Shown in pieces: positions 36,301-49,928 of a stretch of 64,000 nt of DNA (position 1 is the stretch's first letter; each line of letters opens with the position of its first letter). The position numbers and the translations under genes are program-made. Origin of the DNA: Tetrahymena thermophila SB210 (Eukaryota > Ciliophora > Oligohymenophorea > Hymenostomatida > Tetrahymenidae); the NCBI RefSeq assembly GCF_000189635.1, contig NW_002476370.1, positions 248,001 through 312,000 of the forward strand, written 5' to 3'. Under the pieces are notes generated by a model. It saw only the letters and a program-made list of their open reading frames with translations, made no database searches and was not told where the DNA came from.

Positions 36301-39278
36301 TTTTATAGAATAAACGCATGGATAGAAAGATAGAATAGATTCTAAATTAAGTTTTCTTAAAATATTAGAAATAAATATTTTTAAATGAATGAATGAATGA
36401 ACGAACGAAAGAATTATTTATTTTGTTAATTTAAAGAAATAAAGAACAAAACAAACAGATAATTTATTGGTTAGTTACAAGTTATTTTTCGATTCTTAAT
36501 ATTTTATTCATATTTTTTATTCTAGTTTATTCATTTTTATTAATGTCATTTTTTTATTAAAAAGCTACAAAAAGCAGAAACTAAAGTAGGAAAAACACTA
36601 TCTGATAAAACAACACAAAAAGTTATTATTATTGTCTTAGCTATTTTAATTAGTGTCCCTCTATTTACACTTAGTACTTATCAGGATCCTATTGATTCTT
36701 TTGGACCTTCTTTATCACTTATTTATAAGTAAATAAATTAAAACTTGAATTAAAGTTGTAAACAATATAACCTTTATGAATAGTTCACAGTTCATGAGTC
36801 CAGGAATATTTGATCTCACAGTTCAAAACTACATAGATTTCCATACAGTAATCATTAAAGATTAAGATATAATTTAGATTTTCCTTTAATTTATAACCAT
36901 TATTTCAGACAAAAAAACTAATTAATAAATCAGCTTACAAAAGTTTTTCAAATCATTTATTTAAAAAACTAAATTAATATTAAAAGGCTTACAGAAATCC
37001 GTTAATATTATTAATGATTGGTAATGTAGAGTATTTCCCTAAAGATCCAAATGCAGTAGATTACAATAATATGAGAGAAGATGATTATACTTATTACACC
37101 TATTCTGATGATGTAAAATTTCTAACTATAATTATTAATAAATAAACAAACATCTTTATATAACAGAGTGGTAATGTATTGATCACATCAATATCTAGCC
37201 AAAGATAATCAAATATTATTAACTCCATCTTATCTATTGTTAGGACAGTTACAATTGCCATCATTTTAACAGTCGCAGCTGTACAGTTTAATAATGATGT
37301 AGAGTTGTATTTGTTAGAACCTATAGAAGCTATGCTCAAAAAGGTTACTAGAATTGCTGAAAATCCTCTAGAAGCAGCTCAAATGGAAGAAAAAGAAGAA
37401 TTTGCTATTGAATAGCTTAAGTTAGAAGGAAAAACTAAAGAACTTGAGGAAATAGAGTAAAAATCCAAATATGAGACAGTCGTTCTGGAAAAGCTAATTA
37501 TAAGAATAGGAGCTCTTCTTGCTGTAGGATTCGGTGAGGCTGGTTCAGAAATCATAGCTCAAAATATGAAATTGAGTAATCTTATTCTTTTTAATTAAAA
37601 GCACTATAATTAATTTATTTTTTAGATTTTTTACATTACTCTTCTAATTTTACATTCAAGCTTTCAAAAAAATTTAAATCATACCTCTTAGTCTTGTCTT
37701 ATCTTATCACGCATAAATCATAAACAGCCCAGTTCACATTTACGATTTTTAATAATAAATTATTCAATTCTTTTTAAAATAATTAGACTCAATCAATCTA
37801 TTTTACTATCTCTCTTCTTATTGCTTATTTAAATTTTATTATTTTAGATTTAATTTTAGATTTCTTTAGTGTAAACTTTTTTGCTTTTAACCATTTTTAA
37901 TCAGGATTTCATGCGTCTTTTTTAAAATATTTTTTGATCACATTAATTTTTTGTGTTTATTTTTTTAACACTTTGTTTAATAACTAGCTGGCTAAGTAGA
38001 TCCAATGATTCCTGGTAAAAAGATAATGGCAGTATTTGGATTCTGTGATATTAGAAATTTTACTGATGTTACTGAAGTATTATAGACAGGTGTTATGATA
38101 TTTGTTAATGAAATAGCTTAAATTACTCATGGTGTTGTTGATCAATACTGCGGACAAGCTAATAAAAATATTGGTGATGCCTTCCTTTTGGTTTGGAAGT
38201 TTAGAGATAAAGATTATTTAAAGCATATTGATGGTACTGTAGAATTTTTACCTAACGACATTACTTCAAACTTTGCTGACTTATCAGTTATTTCTTTCCT
38301 AAAAATCATGGCTGGAATTACTCTTTCTAATAACCTTAAAAAATACTAATATAATCAAGGTATCAAGCAAAGGTTGAAAGGTTACAGAGTCAGAATGGGC
38401 TTTGGATTGCATTTTGGATGGGCCATTGAAGTAAATTACCTTTTAATAAAAGTAATTCATTAATTCTATTCCTAAAATAGGGAGCTATAGGTTCTTCTTT
38501 CAAAATTGATGCGTCTTATTTAAGTCCTAATGTTAATATGGCTTCTCGTTTAGAAGCAGCTACAAAATAGTTCGGTACTTAACTTCTCATCAGCGGTCCT
38601 TTGAGGAACGTTCTTTCTGAAAAGTGTCAAAAGGAGCTTAGACATATTGACTGTGTTACAGTTAAGGGATCAGTTGTACCATTAGGTATTAATTAATATT
38701 TATAAACAACTTTTTATTTTGATACATTATATTAACTTAGATCTCTATACATGTGATGTTAGCTTAGAGAGACTCTATGCAAAGAGAAAAGGAAAAGATA
38801 ATTTCGATTTTAGTAATTTCACAGTAGATCAACTCAAGAAAAAGAAAATTATAGATAGAATGAAAAGAAATGCATTCAGAATCGAAGTTTTAAAGGGAAC
38901 TACAAGAGTAGCAGATGCATTTGAAAAAGATTAAGATCTCTACGAAATGAGAAAGGAATTCCAAAAAGTAAATTAAGATAAATTTATAATTTTAAATAAA
39001 AATCTAAAAAAATTAAAAGGAATTCTATGATACTTGGGATCAAGCCATGTAAAGCTATATCTCAGGAAGGTGGTTTGAGTGTAGTGTGTATCTGAAATAG
39101 ACATTGGTAATATAGATTGAATTAATTCAAATGTTTTCTAAATAATTATTTTTAAAAAAAGAATTGGTTCAGAGGTAGGTAGGATGGACCTAGCTAAACC
39201 TTATTAGAATTTATAAAACAATATAATTATATGTGTCCTAGAGATTGGAGAGGATTTAGAGCATTAACTGAAAAATGA
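33388..39278 (+). CDS. multi-pass adenylate cyclase with voltage-sensor-like N-terminus (copy 1)
   Basis: Sixteen exons, 1049 aa, in phase: join(33388..33495,33662..33725,33817..33902,34237..34428,35033..35201,35267..35650,35790..36094,36565..36728,36784..36847,36987..37112,37167..37575,37988..38430,38481..38685,38741..38967,39020..39106,39162..39278). It makes cAMP from ATP. S1-S3-like helices lie at about 95-175; an Arg-rich S4-like helix at about 205-232 (GRIVRIVRLVRLVRLYK); a Ser/Gln-rich linker to about 440; TM5 near 455-472; a loop of about 100 residues without GYG; TM6 near 578-597; an acidic linker with GFGEAGSEII; and a class III catalytic domain from about 700 with metal Asp711 and Asp754, adenine-type Lys750, and Asn857/Arg861 in NVNMASR. 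The catalytic residues suggest an active, homodimeric enzyme. Exons 1-3 are the least conserved. Confidence 0.88.
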
Positions 39279-40891
39279 AATAAGATTAGCTAAAATTTTA
39301 TAATTAGAACCCAAAAAATTATTTTCCCAAATAAATAATAAAAATAACATACATAATTTTAATTTAGATCTAATCTAATTAAATTAATAGTTTTTTGTAA
39401 GAAAGAATAGAACCTAGTTAAAATTTTCAAGTAGAGACGAATAAAACAATCAGTACTTTTGACTGTTTTTAAGGAAGAATATAATTGTTAATAAATAAAT
39501 AATCAAATTCTGACTTTCTTTTGAATATTATTTAAAAAATACCAAAAATGTATATAAAAAAAACAAATTTATTTTAAATCAAATTTTCACTTTATAATTA
39601 ACTATTACTAAATAAGCTATTTTTGTACTTTCATAGCTTTAAATTTTCTTTTAAAGCTAAGTTCATGATGTTTGTTGTATTTTCTTTAAATAACAAATTA
39701 TCTCATATTATATATATATGCTTCTTTTTGTTTGCTTTATTTCTTTATTAAAAAAGTTTTTATTTTCTTCATAAAAAGTAATTGCTATTTTTCTTAAGAT
39801 CAATTTAAAATTTTATGTTTGTAAATTATTTTAGTAGATGAAAATAAACTGACTAAGAATATCAATATAAAAGCATAAAGTTTAATAAATTCATAAAATA
39901 AATTTAAAAAATAACGTTACTGCTTCCATCTAGAGAAAGTATTTTTACATTTAAGACTTTCAAAAATTTTCATTAATTTCATTTCAAAATATTGTTTTAA
40001 ATTTTAAAAGAAATTTTAAATAATGTCAAAAATAAAAGAGATAACAATAAAAAATCTAAAAAAAAAGTAAGTATTTAAATTCATTAATAAAAATATTAAT
40101 TGATATATCTATTTATTTATTTGTGTAATGAAAAAGATTCTCTTTTTATTTTTTTAGAATTATAATTTGTGGTATCTTTTTCTATTGAGTATTAAATAAC
40201 TATTATGATACCACATTCTTATTAAAAAATTAAACAAAAATATCTTTTTCTTTTTTTTAGAATTTGAATGGAGGAAGGAGGATACTAAAAAGAAATTTTT
40301 AATAAACCAAAAAATTATTTTTTCTTCATATTTCAAAATTAATCTAGATAATTTTAATGGGTTTTTATATAAAAAATATAAATAACATTTATTTAAAGTC
40401 ACAAAATATAGTTAAATGCTATCTAGTAATAGGGTATAAATAAATATTTTTGGAAAGGCTTTAATTTTCAATAATATTTTTAAACAATAAAATTTTTTAT
40501 AGGTTTTGATTAAAATCTTATTAATATTAAATCAATTAAAGACATTATATATTAAAAAATAAATTTTCAGTATTTTAATTGCTTAAGAATGTATCCTCCT
40601 TAACTATAATAAAAAATATCTGAATATAGTGGTAAGCTCAGAATATACTCCTTCTATCAAATTAATTTTTTAATTTAATTTAAAAAATAAACTTAGTTTT
40701 ATTTATGAAAAGAATCATTCACATTTACAATACAAAGAAGCTTTGATATATAAAAAATTTTCAAAAATTGAAAAATATTTATGTAAAATAAAATTACTTT
40801 TTTACATAAATTATATTTTTAAAATATTAAATCTAAGCTAAAAGAAGGTTATATTATTTAAAATAGTTTAAAGAATCTATTTATTTATTTT
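39279..40891. other. AT-rich spacer between convergent genes
   Basis: It lies between the 3' ends of cyclase 1 (plus) and CPSF1 (minus). No gene, hairpin or repeat of note was seen beyond short A/T runs. Confidence 0.65.
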
Positions 40892-43800
40892 TCAAGATAA
40901 AATTGTTTCAATAATCATTTTAATGAAGTCTTCTCTTGATCTGTTTAATTTAGATGCTATCTTTTCTTATAAAGGCCTAGTTAGGTTAAAGTAAATATCT
41001 ACTACAGAAGTTTCAAAGAAGCTATGAGCATGCTTTAATTTGTATGAATGATTTAATTATTTTGTTTCCCTAAATTCTCTAGGGTCCAATCCACCTATAT
41101 ATGGCAGTTCTTCGAAAATAGTATTTTACATATCAAAGAGATTTGTATTATCTCCTGGCTCATAGATGAGTTAAATATCTGAAAGATTACCATCTTATTT
41201 TAATAGCAAAAGATGGCTTACCGATTCTTACATTGAGGTGTCATTAACTTTATAATCAGTTGTTATTTTATTTATTTTAGATCCAACATGGAAACTTGCA
41301 ACTAGCTCCATACTGATTTTACGTTTATCAGTAGGTAATTCTTATTGTTATTAAATAAATGAATAGGCATAGACATTTCTTGACTCATCTGTAATTAGGG
41401 CTCTTAGGGCATTTTTATTCTGAATAGAAAATAAAACACATTATCTAACATTTATGTTAATATTTTCTTCTGCTATTAATCTAGGCTTTGATTAAATTTC
41501 ATCCATTTCATAAAATTGCACTCCTTTTTAGATATCACCAACTAAAAAATATTATTTATTATTCCATATAGAGCTTATCATTAATCTTTAGTGATAAGGT
41601 CCATCGTCTTTCCCTTAAGTGATTTAGTTTTTCACAAAAGTTAAAGTCATTACTTTATCTCTTTCCATTAAAACTACTTTGAAGTGCTCTGAACTATCTA
41701 TTTTAGTTTAAAATTTATAAAATTAAGTTTTCTTTTTTCAAAAATTTCCAATTAAGAATAACAAAATAATTTTCATAATTATTTTAATATTTTTCAAAGA
41801 AATATATTATTAAAATCATAAATATTAAGTCAAGTAAATAAAAATAAGAAGAGTTAATCAGATTTTTAAAAATTTATAATAATTTATTAATTAAATTTAA
41901 TAATTAGGATAATAGATAGAATCATCAAAGCCATAAGAATCTTCAGTCTGATTATGAATTATGTTTACATTTTTTTGGAATTTAAGACAATTATTTTAGA
42001 AAATTTCATCACTATTTTAAATGATATTTATGATGGATGGATAGATGGATGATTGATGTTATTCATTTGGAAAAATTTTAAGATTTTATAAAATAATAAG
42101 GAATTCAATCAAAAATGTTTAATAAAATTTGTTTGTTTTATTAATGGAATTAATAATTATTTAAAAGAATTTATTTAGATAAATAAGAGCAGACTGACAG
42201 ATGGCTAATAAATTTAAATAAAAGAAACAAAATATAATAATTTTTTACTCAGATCGACGGTGCTTGGGAAGTTAAGGAAACAAAAATCAAAAATAAAATC
42301 ATGATATTTGCAAGGATTTGCCATTTCAAGCATTTAGTCATACTAGAAGTAATGGCAATAGAATCTAGTTTCTATGATTTCTTCATTTTCTTTTGGAATA
42401 TTTAGTGTGAGGTATCCTACAATTTGAATTTTATATCTCACATTGTTTTTTTTGTTTGTTCCTTCGAAAGTTTTGAATTTGTAAATCTTTTCATTTTCGG
42501 GAAGTGTTTTAATAATTGTTGAATTATGGGTTTCTTCATCTATTAATCTAATCTCTTGTCTGTTGCCATTTTAATTAACGATTATTAAAAACTTTTTAAA
42601 ACTTTCAGGAGACATGTCATCCTATTTCATATTTTCTGATTTAGCTCTAACTATGTCCATAAACTAGGGGTTATATTACTACAAAGCCTGAGGAGTTTCA
42701 TAGATAAATTAAGAATTATATCTCAAATTCTTAAAAAAATAGAAAAATATAATCTTTCCGTCAATTGGAATCAAAAACCCATTTGCTAGCTGTTTAAAAA
42801 TTAAATGTAAATTGAATATCTTTCATTTTAAAAACAAACAAATAAATTAATAATTTAATCTTACAGGTTAGTTTTCGTTATCAGTTAAAGTAAAAGCTGC
42901 TAAAGAGCTAAATACAGAGGGTGTACTCTAAAGAAGCATCAAATGGAAGAAGACTTCTTGAGTATTATTTTGGAAAATAGTGATGCAAGCTCCTGGCCTT
43001 CCTATATCAGAAATAACAACACAATCTATTGAGCTATTTTTAAATATTGTCTTCTGGTTTTTATGGAAAGAATAAAGCTATTTTTCAGTAATCGAAGAGT
43101 TACTCTTCATATCTTCGAAGTTAGCAGGGAAATTGAAAGCTTACTTTCTGTTTATGTATTGCATAGACCTGAGAGGTATTCTTTAAAAATCGTATGGGAA
43201 AATCTATTCCATATTTGTTTTAAGAATGCCTTTATAAATATAAATATCACCTGTATTCAATTTTATAACAAGAATAAGAGTTTTTTGAAGCTGTTCTATA
43301 GAGTATTCAGAAACATAAGTATTTTAAGTCTCACGAAGATCATAACTTAACTTAATACTTGGGTCAGTTATACTTCTCACAAGATGGTCTTTCAGTACTT
43401 CTTTTTTCATATGAACTAAACCATTTTAAATAAAAACAAGACCTTCTTTGACGTAATGTGCTTCGTATCTCTTATGAAATCTCACTAATCCATTATCTCT
43501 ATTATACTGAGCTGAGAAAATAATAAACTCATTTGGAAATCCTACAAATAAGAAATCTGGACAGGATTAAGAGTTGTTAGTAAAGTAAGGAGTTATCTTT
43601 TGAATATTAATAATATATCTATCTTTTACCAGACTTCCTAGATAGTCTACTTTTTCCCATTATCCCTACAAGTATGAAAAAGTATGTAGATTTTATTCGC
43701 TATCCATGATAAAAATTGTATTGCACAGATAGACTAGCTTAACTAAAGTTCTATTGCTTTTTTGTTGGCTAATTATTAAAATATTTATCAAAACTTTGTT

Positions 43801-46800
43801 TGTTAAAAAATAAGTATCCAAAAGAAAAAATATTTGTTTATTTATTTAGATGTCTTTATTAAATAAAATAATAATAAATTAATTTAATTTTTAATGCTTA
43901 AATTTGAATTAAATTTTTTAACCAAAATAGTAAGTAATTTATTAGGTATTTCTTTAAAAGGTTTAAAAAAGAATTAATCGTTTACCTTTGTGATGAGTTT
44001 TAGTTCAGATCGTATCCATATGAGCCAATGCCAAGCTATGAAGATAAGGACAATACGTCATCTTAAATGTCTTAATATGATTGATTATGTATATCTATGA
44101 CTCTTATTTAACTAGATCCCATTTATATAAATATAGGACGTTACTAATCTTCTTCTATTAGTTAGCCCTTTGTAATACCAATTGTAGAAATATTTGTCAT
44201 AAAAAGACTTCCTAAGGATGAAACCATGATTTGAGTACCTTGCTTTTCATAGATAATAGTTTTACCACTTTTGCATGACATTATATAATATGTATTATCT
44301 ATTTCAAATATTCTTTCAGTATAGTCTTCAGTCTTAAATTAAGCATCTATATTATCCATTCTCTTAGGACGAATCATTCTCTCACATTTATAAATAGTAT
44401 TTCTTCCATTCATATCTCCAGTCATAAAATAGTAGTTACTAAATTATGGTCTTTCTTTATCACAAAAAGAAACATCTTTGATCGTAGACCAATTGTCAAA
44501 ATTTTCACATATCTAATTTTAAATTTATATCAAATTCACAATTAAAATTGTATTAACAAAATAAATATAGATTTATTAATAAAATAATAAATTCAATTTA
44601 AAAAATAAAATAATTGAAATAAATTAATAACTATGATTATTAATTATATCAATAGATTTATCTTTTCAATAGATTGCAAGAATACGCAAAAAATTTTTAG
44701 AAATTTTTGTTTATTAAGGTTGTATTGCTAAATATTATTTGAAAAATGCTTCTTTTTTTTTTCAGTTTTTTTAAATTTTAATTAATTATTTAAGCAATTT
44801 ATTTAATTTTGTATGGCTTAGCATGTTTTTATTTTTTAAATTTAAATTAACAAATTGCACAAAAATAATTGAATAAAAATTGCTTTTTTCATTCATATAA
44901 TAAAAGAATTACTATTAATTTGTATTTTTGGAGATTAGGTTGAGGTTGAATAGACATATTCCTTGCTTGATCATCTTATTTGAGTTTCTTTTCAACTTAA
45001 TCGTCAGTTGTTGATAGTAAAAATAAACATGAGTTAGTAGGATTGTATGAAAATCTTGAGTTTATAAACATCAAGTCATAATCATTTCTGCCACTATCCA
45101 AGCAAGTTTTTGCTGAAAAGCATTATCCATGCATAGAGAAATTTCTAACAAAAGATATTTATAGATTTGCAACTTGTCCAAACTAATTGAGCTATATTTC
45201 GAGCATAAATATTTTTTTTAAAGCTCTCATTAAAACTCTGTTTTCGTCAAGTTATTAAAATGTAACATTTTCTAAGCCTTCATCTTAATCTATATTCAAC
45301 TCATTTTTTATAGTGGCTCCTTAAAAGTCTTTTAAATTTATCTATATATATATTTTTTTATTTTTGTTAATATTTTATTAATTAATTTTTAGAATAAATT
45401 ATTAAATATTTTCATATTAAAACCTTTATTTGAAAATAAGTAAATTAATTTTCATTTTTACAATATTCCTTTATCGAATTTATTCATAATCTTATTTTTA
45501 AATTTTACAAATATTTGTAAATAATAATTAGAAAATGTATTAATATTTTCTATCTAAATTAATAATACAACTCCTATATTGCTTAATGATTTATGAATTT
45601 ATCTATTTTTATAATATTATTTGTTTCTTGTTTAATTATACCAATAATCTTGCTTAATTAATTTAGTTTTATTTACTCATTTTAATACTATTTTATTTTT
45701 TACACTTGTCTCTTTTAGCTATTGATAACGCAAGGAATTAATTACCTCAACAATTTTTGTTTAAAGATTATCAATAAAATTTTAACAAGCGTTTTAAGGG
45801 TTTCATTTTTTAAAACTTTTGAGATCTAATTTGAAAAAATGGGCAAAATCTATTCAGCTTAGAATATATTAGATTGATAAATATAGATGTGTATTGCTTA
45901 TTTATTAATTAAAGGACAATCAATAAGATTTCTAAAAAAACCTTATCTAAAGTGAAAAATTTTTTATTATTTGGTTAATTATGGTTAGAGTTAATATTAA
46001 AATAAATTGAATATTGAAACTAAGAATTTACTTGTTGATCAATTTAATATTTTTAGTGATGGAAGGCAAGACATGTAAATTCATATTAATATGTAGTCGG
46101 TGTTCCCAAATACAAATAATAGTTTGACATAATTAATATTAAGTTATTTTAGAGAGCTTAAATATGATAAGTATTCGAAGGCAATCTTTCAAACTAGGGA
46201 TGCTAAGTTATAATTAATTAATAAAATATTTATATTTAAAAATAAAATAATAATTTTTAAGCACAAATATAAACTTAAAATAATTATTTTTAGTTGTTTT
46301 TTGAATTGTAAAATACCTTGAAGTGATCAAATTTATCATTAAAAGCTGGTTGCATAGTATTTTATGGAGGTAATTAATTATCTTATAAGTTAAACATTTC
46401 GTTTGGGTGCTCAGCTTTACTTTATGTACTCTGTTAAGCTTATTGTAATTGAGATTAAGCATACTTCTATAAATCTGCTTAAATAACTATGAGTTCAGTT
46501 TAGATTATTTTTATGCATTCATAGATAGGAGCTTCAAGATTACTATTAGCCATATTAGATAGTAAATTAGATTATTCCTCCTTACTATAGTGGATTTTCT
46601 TGTTGATGATAAATATGTAGGGTATTTTTTAATAAATGCTGGTCTAAATCGGCTTATGCTAAATACCAAAGTTTTAGTTTGACATATACTGGTTTGACAT
46701 CATTTGTTATTGCTAAAATTGCAATGTCTAATCAGGGTTGTTTTTTATTTGCTTAAGCGTTACAACTGCATAATCTATGATATGGTTCAAATCATATTTT

Positions 46801-47630
46801 TTTTATAAATCTAAATAAAAAATCTAAGGAGCAAAAATAATCTTATTTTGTTTCATTTCTGGGTGCACAGATGGTTAATGTGGCTGAGGAATACTTTAGT
46901 ATATTTACTAAGCTTAAATAAAGTTATTCTATTATAACTGGGAAGTAATAGATTTAAAGTACAAGTCATATGAATTGTTATTAAAGCAAAGAGCTAAAAT
47001 TCTTCTTGAAATTAAAACACAAACTAGTTCATTTACATTTTGTTCGTGCATATTCATATCTGTTTTTCCATAAAAATTGTGATGTTTAACACTATCATCA
47101 TCTAGTTCTTTTTCAAGACAAGTGGCATTCATTTCATTAACAAGCTAACTTCTGAAGCAGTGTTAGGTGATTGTTTGCAAACAATTAAGCTATCTATCAT
47201 ATAAAAGAGTTATCATTTTCTTTTTTTCTAAAAAAACCACTAAATAAACATTGTTTTCGCGTCTAAAAGGCTTTATGCTATTAATTCTTCCATTGATTTA
47301 TTGATATAACTAAAGCGAAGTGTCAATTAATTTGCCTTCAGATTAGGAAGAACCAAATATTTAATAGATTTAAATAGCATCATCAGACCATAAAATCAAG
47401 TAAGTAAGTAGGCTAAAATATTTTTCAGATTCTTTTTGAGTTATCTTAAACTGATGATATTGATTGTTTGGAATTTTAGGGAATTTATCCTCCTCAAATC
47501 CGCTGTTTAAATGCAACTCAACAAAAGCGCTCCCCTTAACTACAAAGTTATTTGTTATGTTAAGATAAGAATAAATTAAGTTTTTTTTGCCTTCCTATTT
47601 AGCTTATTTCTAATCTAAGAATTCAGTCAT
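40892..47630 (-). CDS. CPSF1: cleavage and polyadenylation specificity factor, 160-kDa subunit
   Basis: CPSF160/Cft1 scaffolds the complex that recognises AAUAAA and processes mRNA 3' ends in the nucleus. Resolved exons (complement): 46317..47630, 46032..46202, 44913..45341, 43986..44512, 42865..43768, 42249..42789, 40892..41697; one or more exons at about 45.4-45.96 kb are not resolved. Estimated length is 1600-1700 aa, longer than the usual 1350-1450. The C-terminus fits the CPSF_A region: a beta-propeller part, then MQNTIFEELPYIGGLDPREF, equivalent to the conserved LQN..LP..GLNPRAFR, and a helical tail ending EKIASKLNRSREDFIKMIIE. The N-terminus (ATG 47630) has propeller-like strands (LILWSDDAIQIYQI) and a Q/N-rich insertion. 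It lies between, and antisense to, the two cyclase genes. Confidence 0.8.
41698..42248 (-). other. intron of CPSF1
   Basis: A 551-nt intron joining ..FPSTVDL to SSEHFKVVLMERD in phase (A|AT). It contains a misleading ATG followed by hydrophobic codons and an in-frame TGA (41780-41743), which is not a separate gene. Confidence 0.75.
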
Positions 47631-49928
47631 TTGTTATTTATATATCTATCTATCTTGTAGACCTAATTAATAAAAACTATTTGCAAAGAACAATAAATTT
47701 TGTTTATTAGAAATTATAAAGAGATATATATCCAAATTCAAAAGATATTTATTTTATAGTTTATGTTTCTATCAATAAAATTTCAAGTAGGTTTGCTCTT
47801 TTATAAATATTTTGCATGCTATTCTCAGTTAAACATTTCATTTTAATATCATCAAAAACCAATTTAAAAATACAAACATTTAAAATGCTAAATAAATAAA
47901 TAAAATTTTTGTAAACCAAATTTAAAAAACGAAATATTTTATTAATTATTTGCCAATACTAAAAATAATTTCTTATTTTAAACTTTTGTTGTTTTTTTTT
48001 TAATAATTGATTGTGATTTTAAATAGAAATATAGATTATATATTCTTATCAAGATTACTTATTTCAAAAGTTGACTTTAAAATAATTCTTTCAATCATAT
48101 TTTTTTTAGATTAAATTTATAACTGAATTAATTTATTTTACTTAAAGATTTTGATTCAATTAACATTTTGCTGAATAAATCAATGAATGAAAGAATAAAT
48201 AAAAATATTTTCAAACAAAAATTTATTTAAATTAAAATTATTTTTTAAATTTATCTATTTTACTTAAAAACCAATTTCTTCAAATTTATTTAAAGTTTAA
48301 AAATTAAAGTTATTATTAGAATTAATTTAATTTGCTTCAAAATATCTATTTTAAATTATATTTTATGAATAAATATGTTAAATTATTTATTTTTTTACAT
48401 CAAATATGATATTTACTGGGAGAATAGTTGAAAAATATCTGAATTTTTAAGCATTATAAAATGTAGATAATTTTATTAAATTGAAAGTTAATAAATTATT
48501 GATATATTCTTAAAAATTAATTTCGATTTAAGTTAAATTTATCAATAATTTATTTTGAGATTACAAATATATTATGTAAACTAAGTTAGAGCTGCCTAAA
48601 TTTTTATTTTTCATAGTAATCATAATTTTTATTTAATAAATCACATAAAATATACATATAACTTAGACTATCATAATTAAGAGATGGATGTGTATGTATT
48701 TTACTTAATTTGTCTTTTTAAAGCTTTTTATTTATTTAAAATTAGTGAAGATTATGAAGCGGATTCTCCAGTAACAATATTAAGTATTTATAGGCATTAA
48801 TACTGAATTATTTTAGATTAATAGATTTCATCAAATTTATTAATAATTTATTAATTTATTTTATTTACTTATTTTTTCATCTAGAAGAGTTAACAAAAAT
48901 TATATATATATATATTTACTAATTTTCTCAAAATATTTAAAATTTCAAATTATTTTATGACTAATAATTCCAAACTTCATATAGTAATTTTTAGATTTTT
49001 TTTTTAGATTAATCAAAATCTTAAAAATTTAATTGGTATTTTGCGAATTTACTTTTGTAGAAAAATGTAATAATTATTTTTTGATACTTTTTGATTGAGT
49101 TTAAAAGGTAAATTGAATCTTTACTCTAAGTTTTTGGAATTTTTTGATGTGTCCTTAAATATTTGTTTGCTTTAAGTGAATTTAATTTATAGATTATATC
49201 AATATCTTTGGGAGTCAATTAATTTGTTCTAAGCTGCGTTTGATGTAAAGTATTTTGGATTTGAGTGGAATTAATTAATTAAAGAATTTGAAGTTTAAAT
49301 AAAATGCAGGTAAGCAAGGAAGAAGCGGATTTTGAAGAAGAGTTTTGTGAGATATTTAAATATTAAAAAATAAATATAAAAGTGTTATAGAGTGAATAAT
49401 TTAAGATGAGTAAACTTGTATAATTAATATTATGCCTATTCAATTTTATAAATGAAAGGCTGTCTAAATAAAGTTTTTAAGTTATTTTGAATACATTATT
49501 ATTAAAAAAATAATAGCTAAATAATATAGAAGTAAATAACGTAACCTATTTTTCATATACAGTACAGCATAACATTTACCAATCAATAGACCAAGTAAAA
49601 AAAAATAAATAAACAAACAAAAATAATTAAATAAATAAATAACTAACTAACTAACAATGAGTGTTTTTTGATTTAGATTTGCAAAAATCGATCAATTTTT
49701 CAGGTTTGATCTGTTTTTATCAACCAAACAAATATATTTATTAAATTAAATATGCAAATATTCGATTCATGCATATCATTTGAATTGTATTTACTTTAAA
49801 ATAATTGATAATTATTAGTAAAAAAAGTAATAGGAAGTAAAGTTAATTTAAAGAATTTGATATATTTAGATATATAGAGAAAGAAAGAATCAACTAATAG
49901 CTCCAATTTCTGAATAAAAAGTTATAAA
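47631..49928. other. AT-rich spacer between divergent CPSF1 and cyclase 2
   Basis: About 2.3 kb between two divergent starts, so it should hold both promoters. It contains a TA microsatellite near 48899-48916 and one low-confidence open frame (listed separately). Otherwise it is A/T-rich with nothing recognisable. Confidence 0.6.
49304..49660 (+). CDS. possible small ORF, 118 codons
   Basis: An ATG at 49304 opens a frame free of TGA to 49660 (ciliate code). The first 20 residues look protein-like (MQVSKEEADFEEEFCEIFKY). The rest becomes Q/N/K-rich and ends in a run of TAA-type codons, as non-coding AT-rich DNA would. CAG|GTAAGC at its start also resembles a splice donor. No homology is recognised. 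Treat it as a candidate only. Confidence 0.2.

Noticed and set aside
41740..41782. ATG with signal-peptide-like codons (MKIILLFLIGNF) followed by an in-frame TGA and then an open frame, suggesting a secreted protein with UGA readthrough or selenocysteine
   Set aside because: The downstream frame is a CPSF1 exon joined in phase to an upstream exon ending at 42249. The ATG and TGA lie inside that intron.
43063..43350. Plus-strand open frame of about 95 codons
   Set aside because: It lies opposite a long CPSF1 exon and reflects that gene's codon pattern.
40892..47630. Three or four separate minus-strand hypothetical genes
   Set aside because: Splice phases link the pieces, and the C-terminal block fits CPSF160, so a single gene is the better reading.
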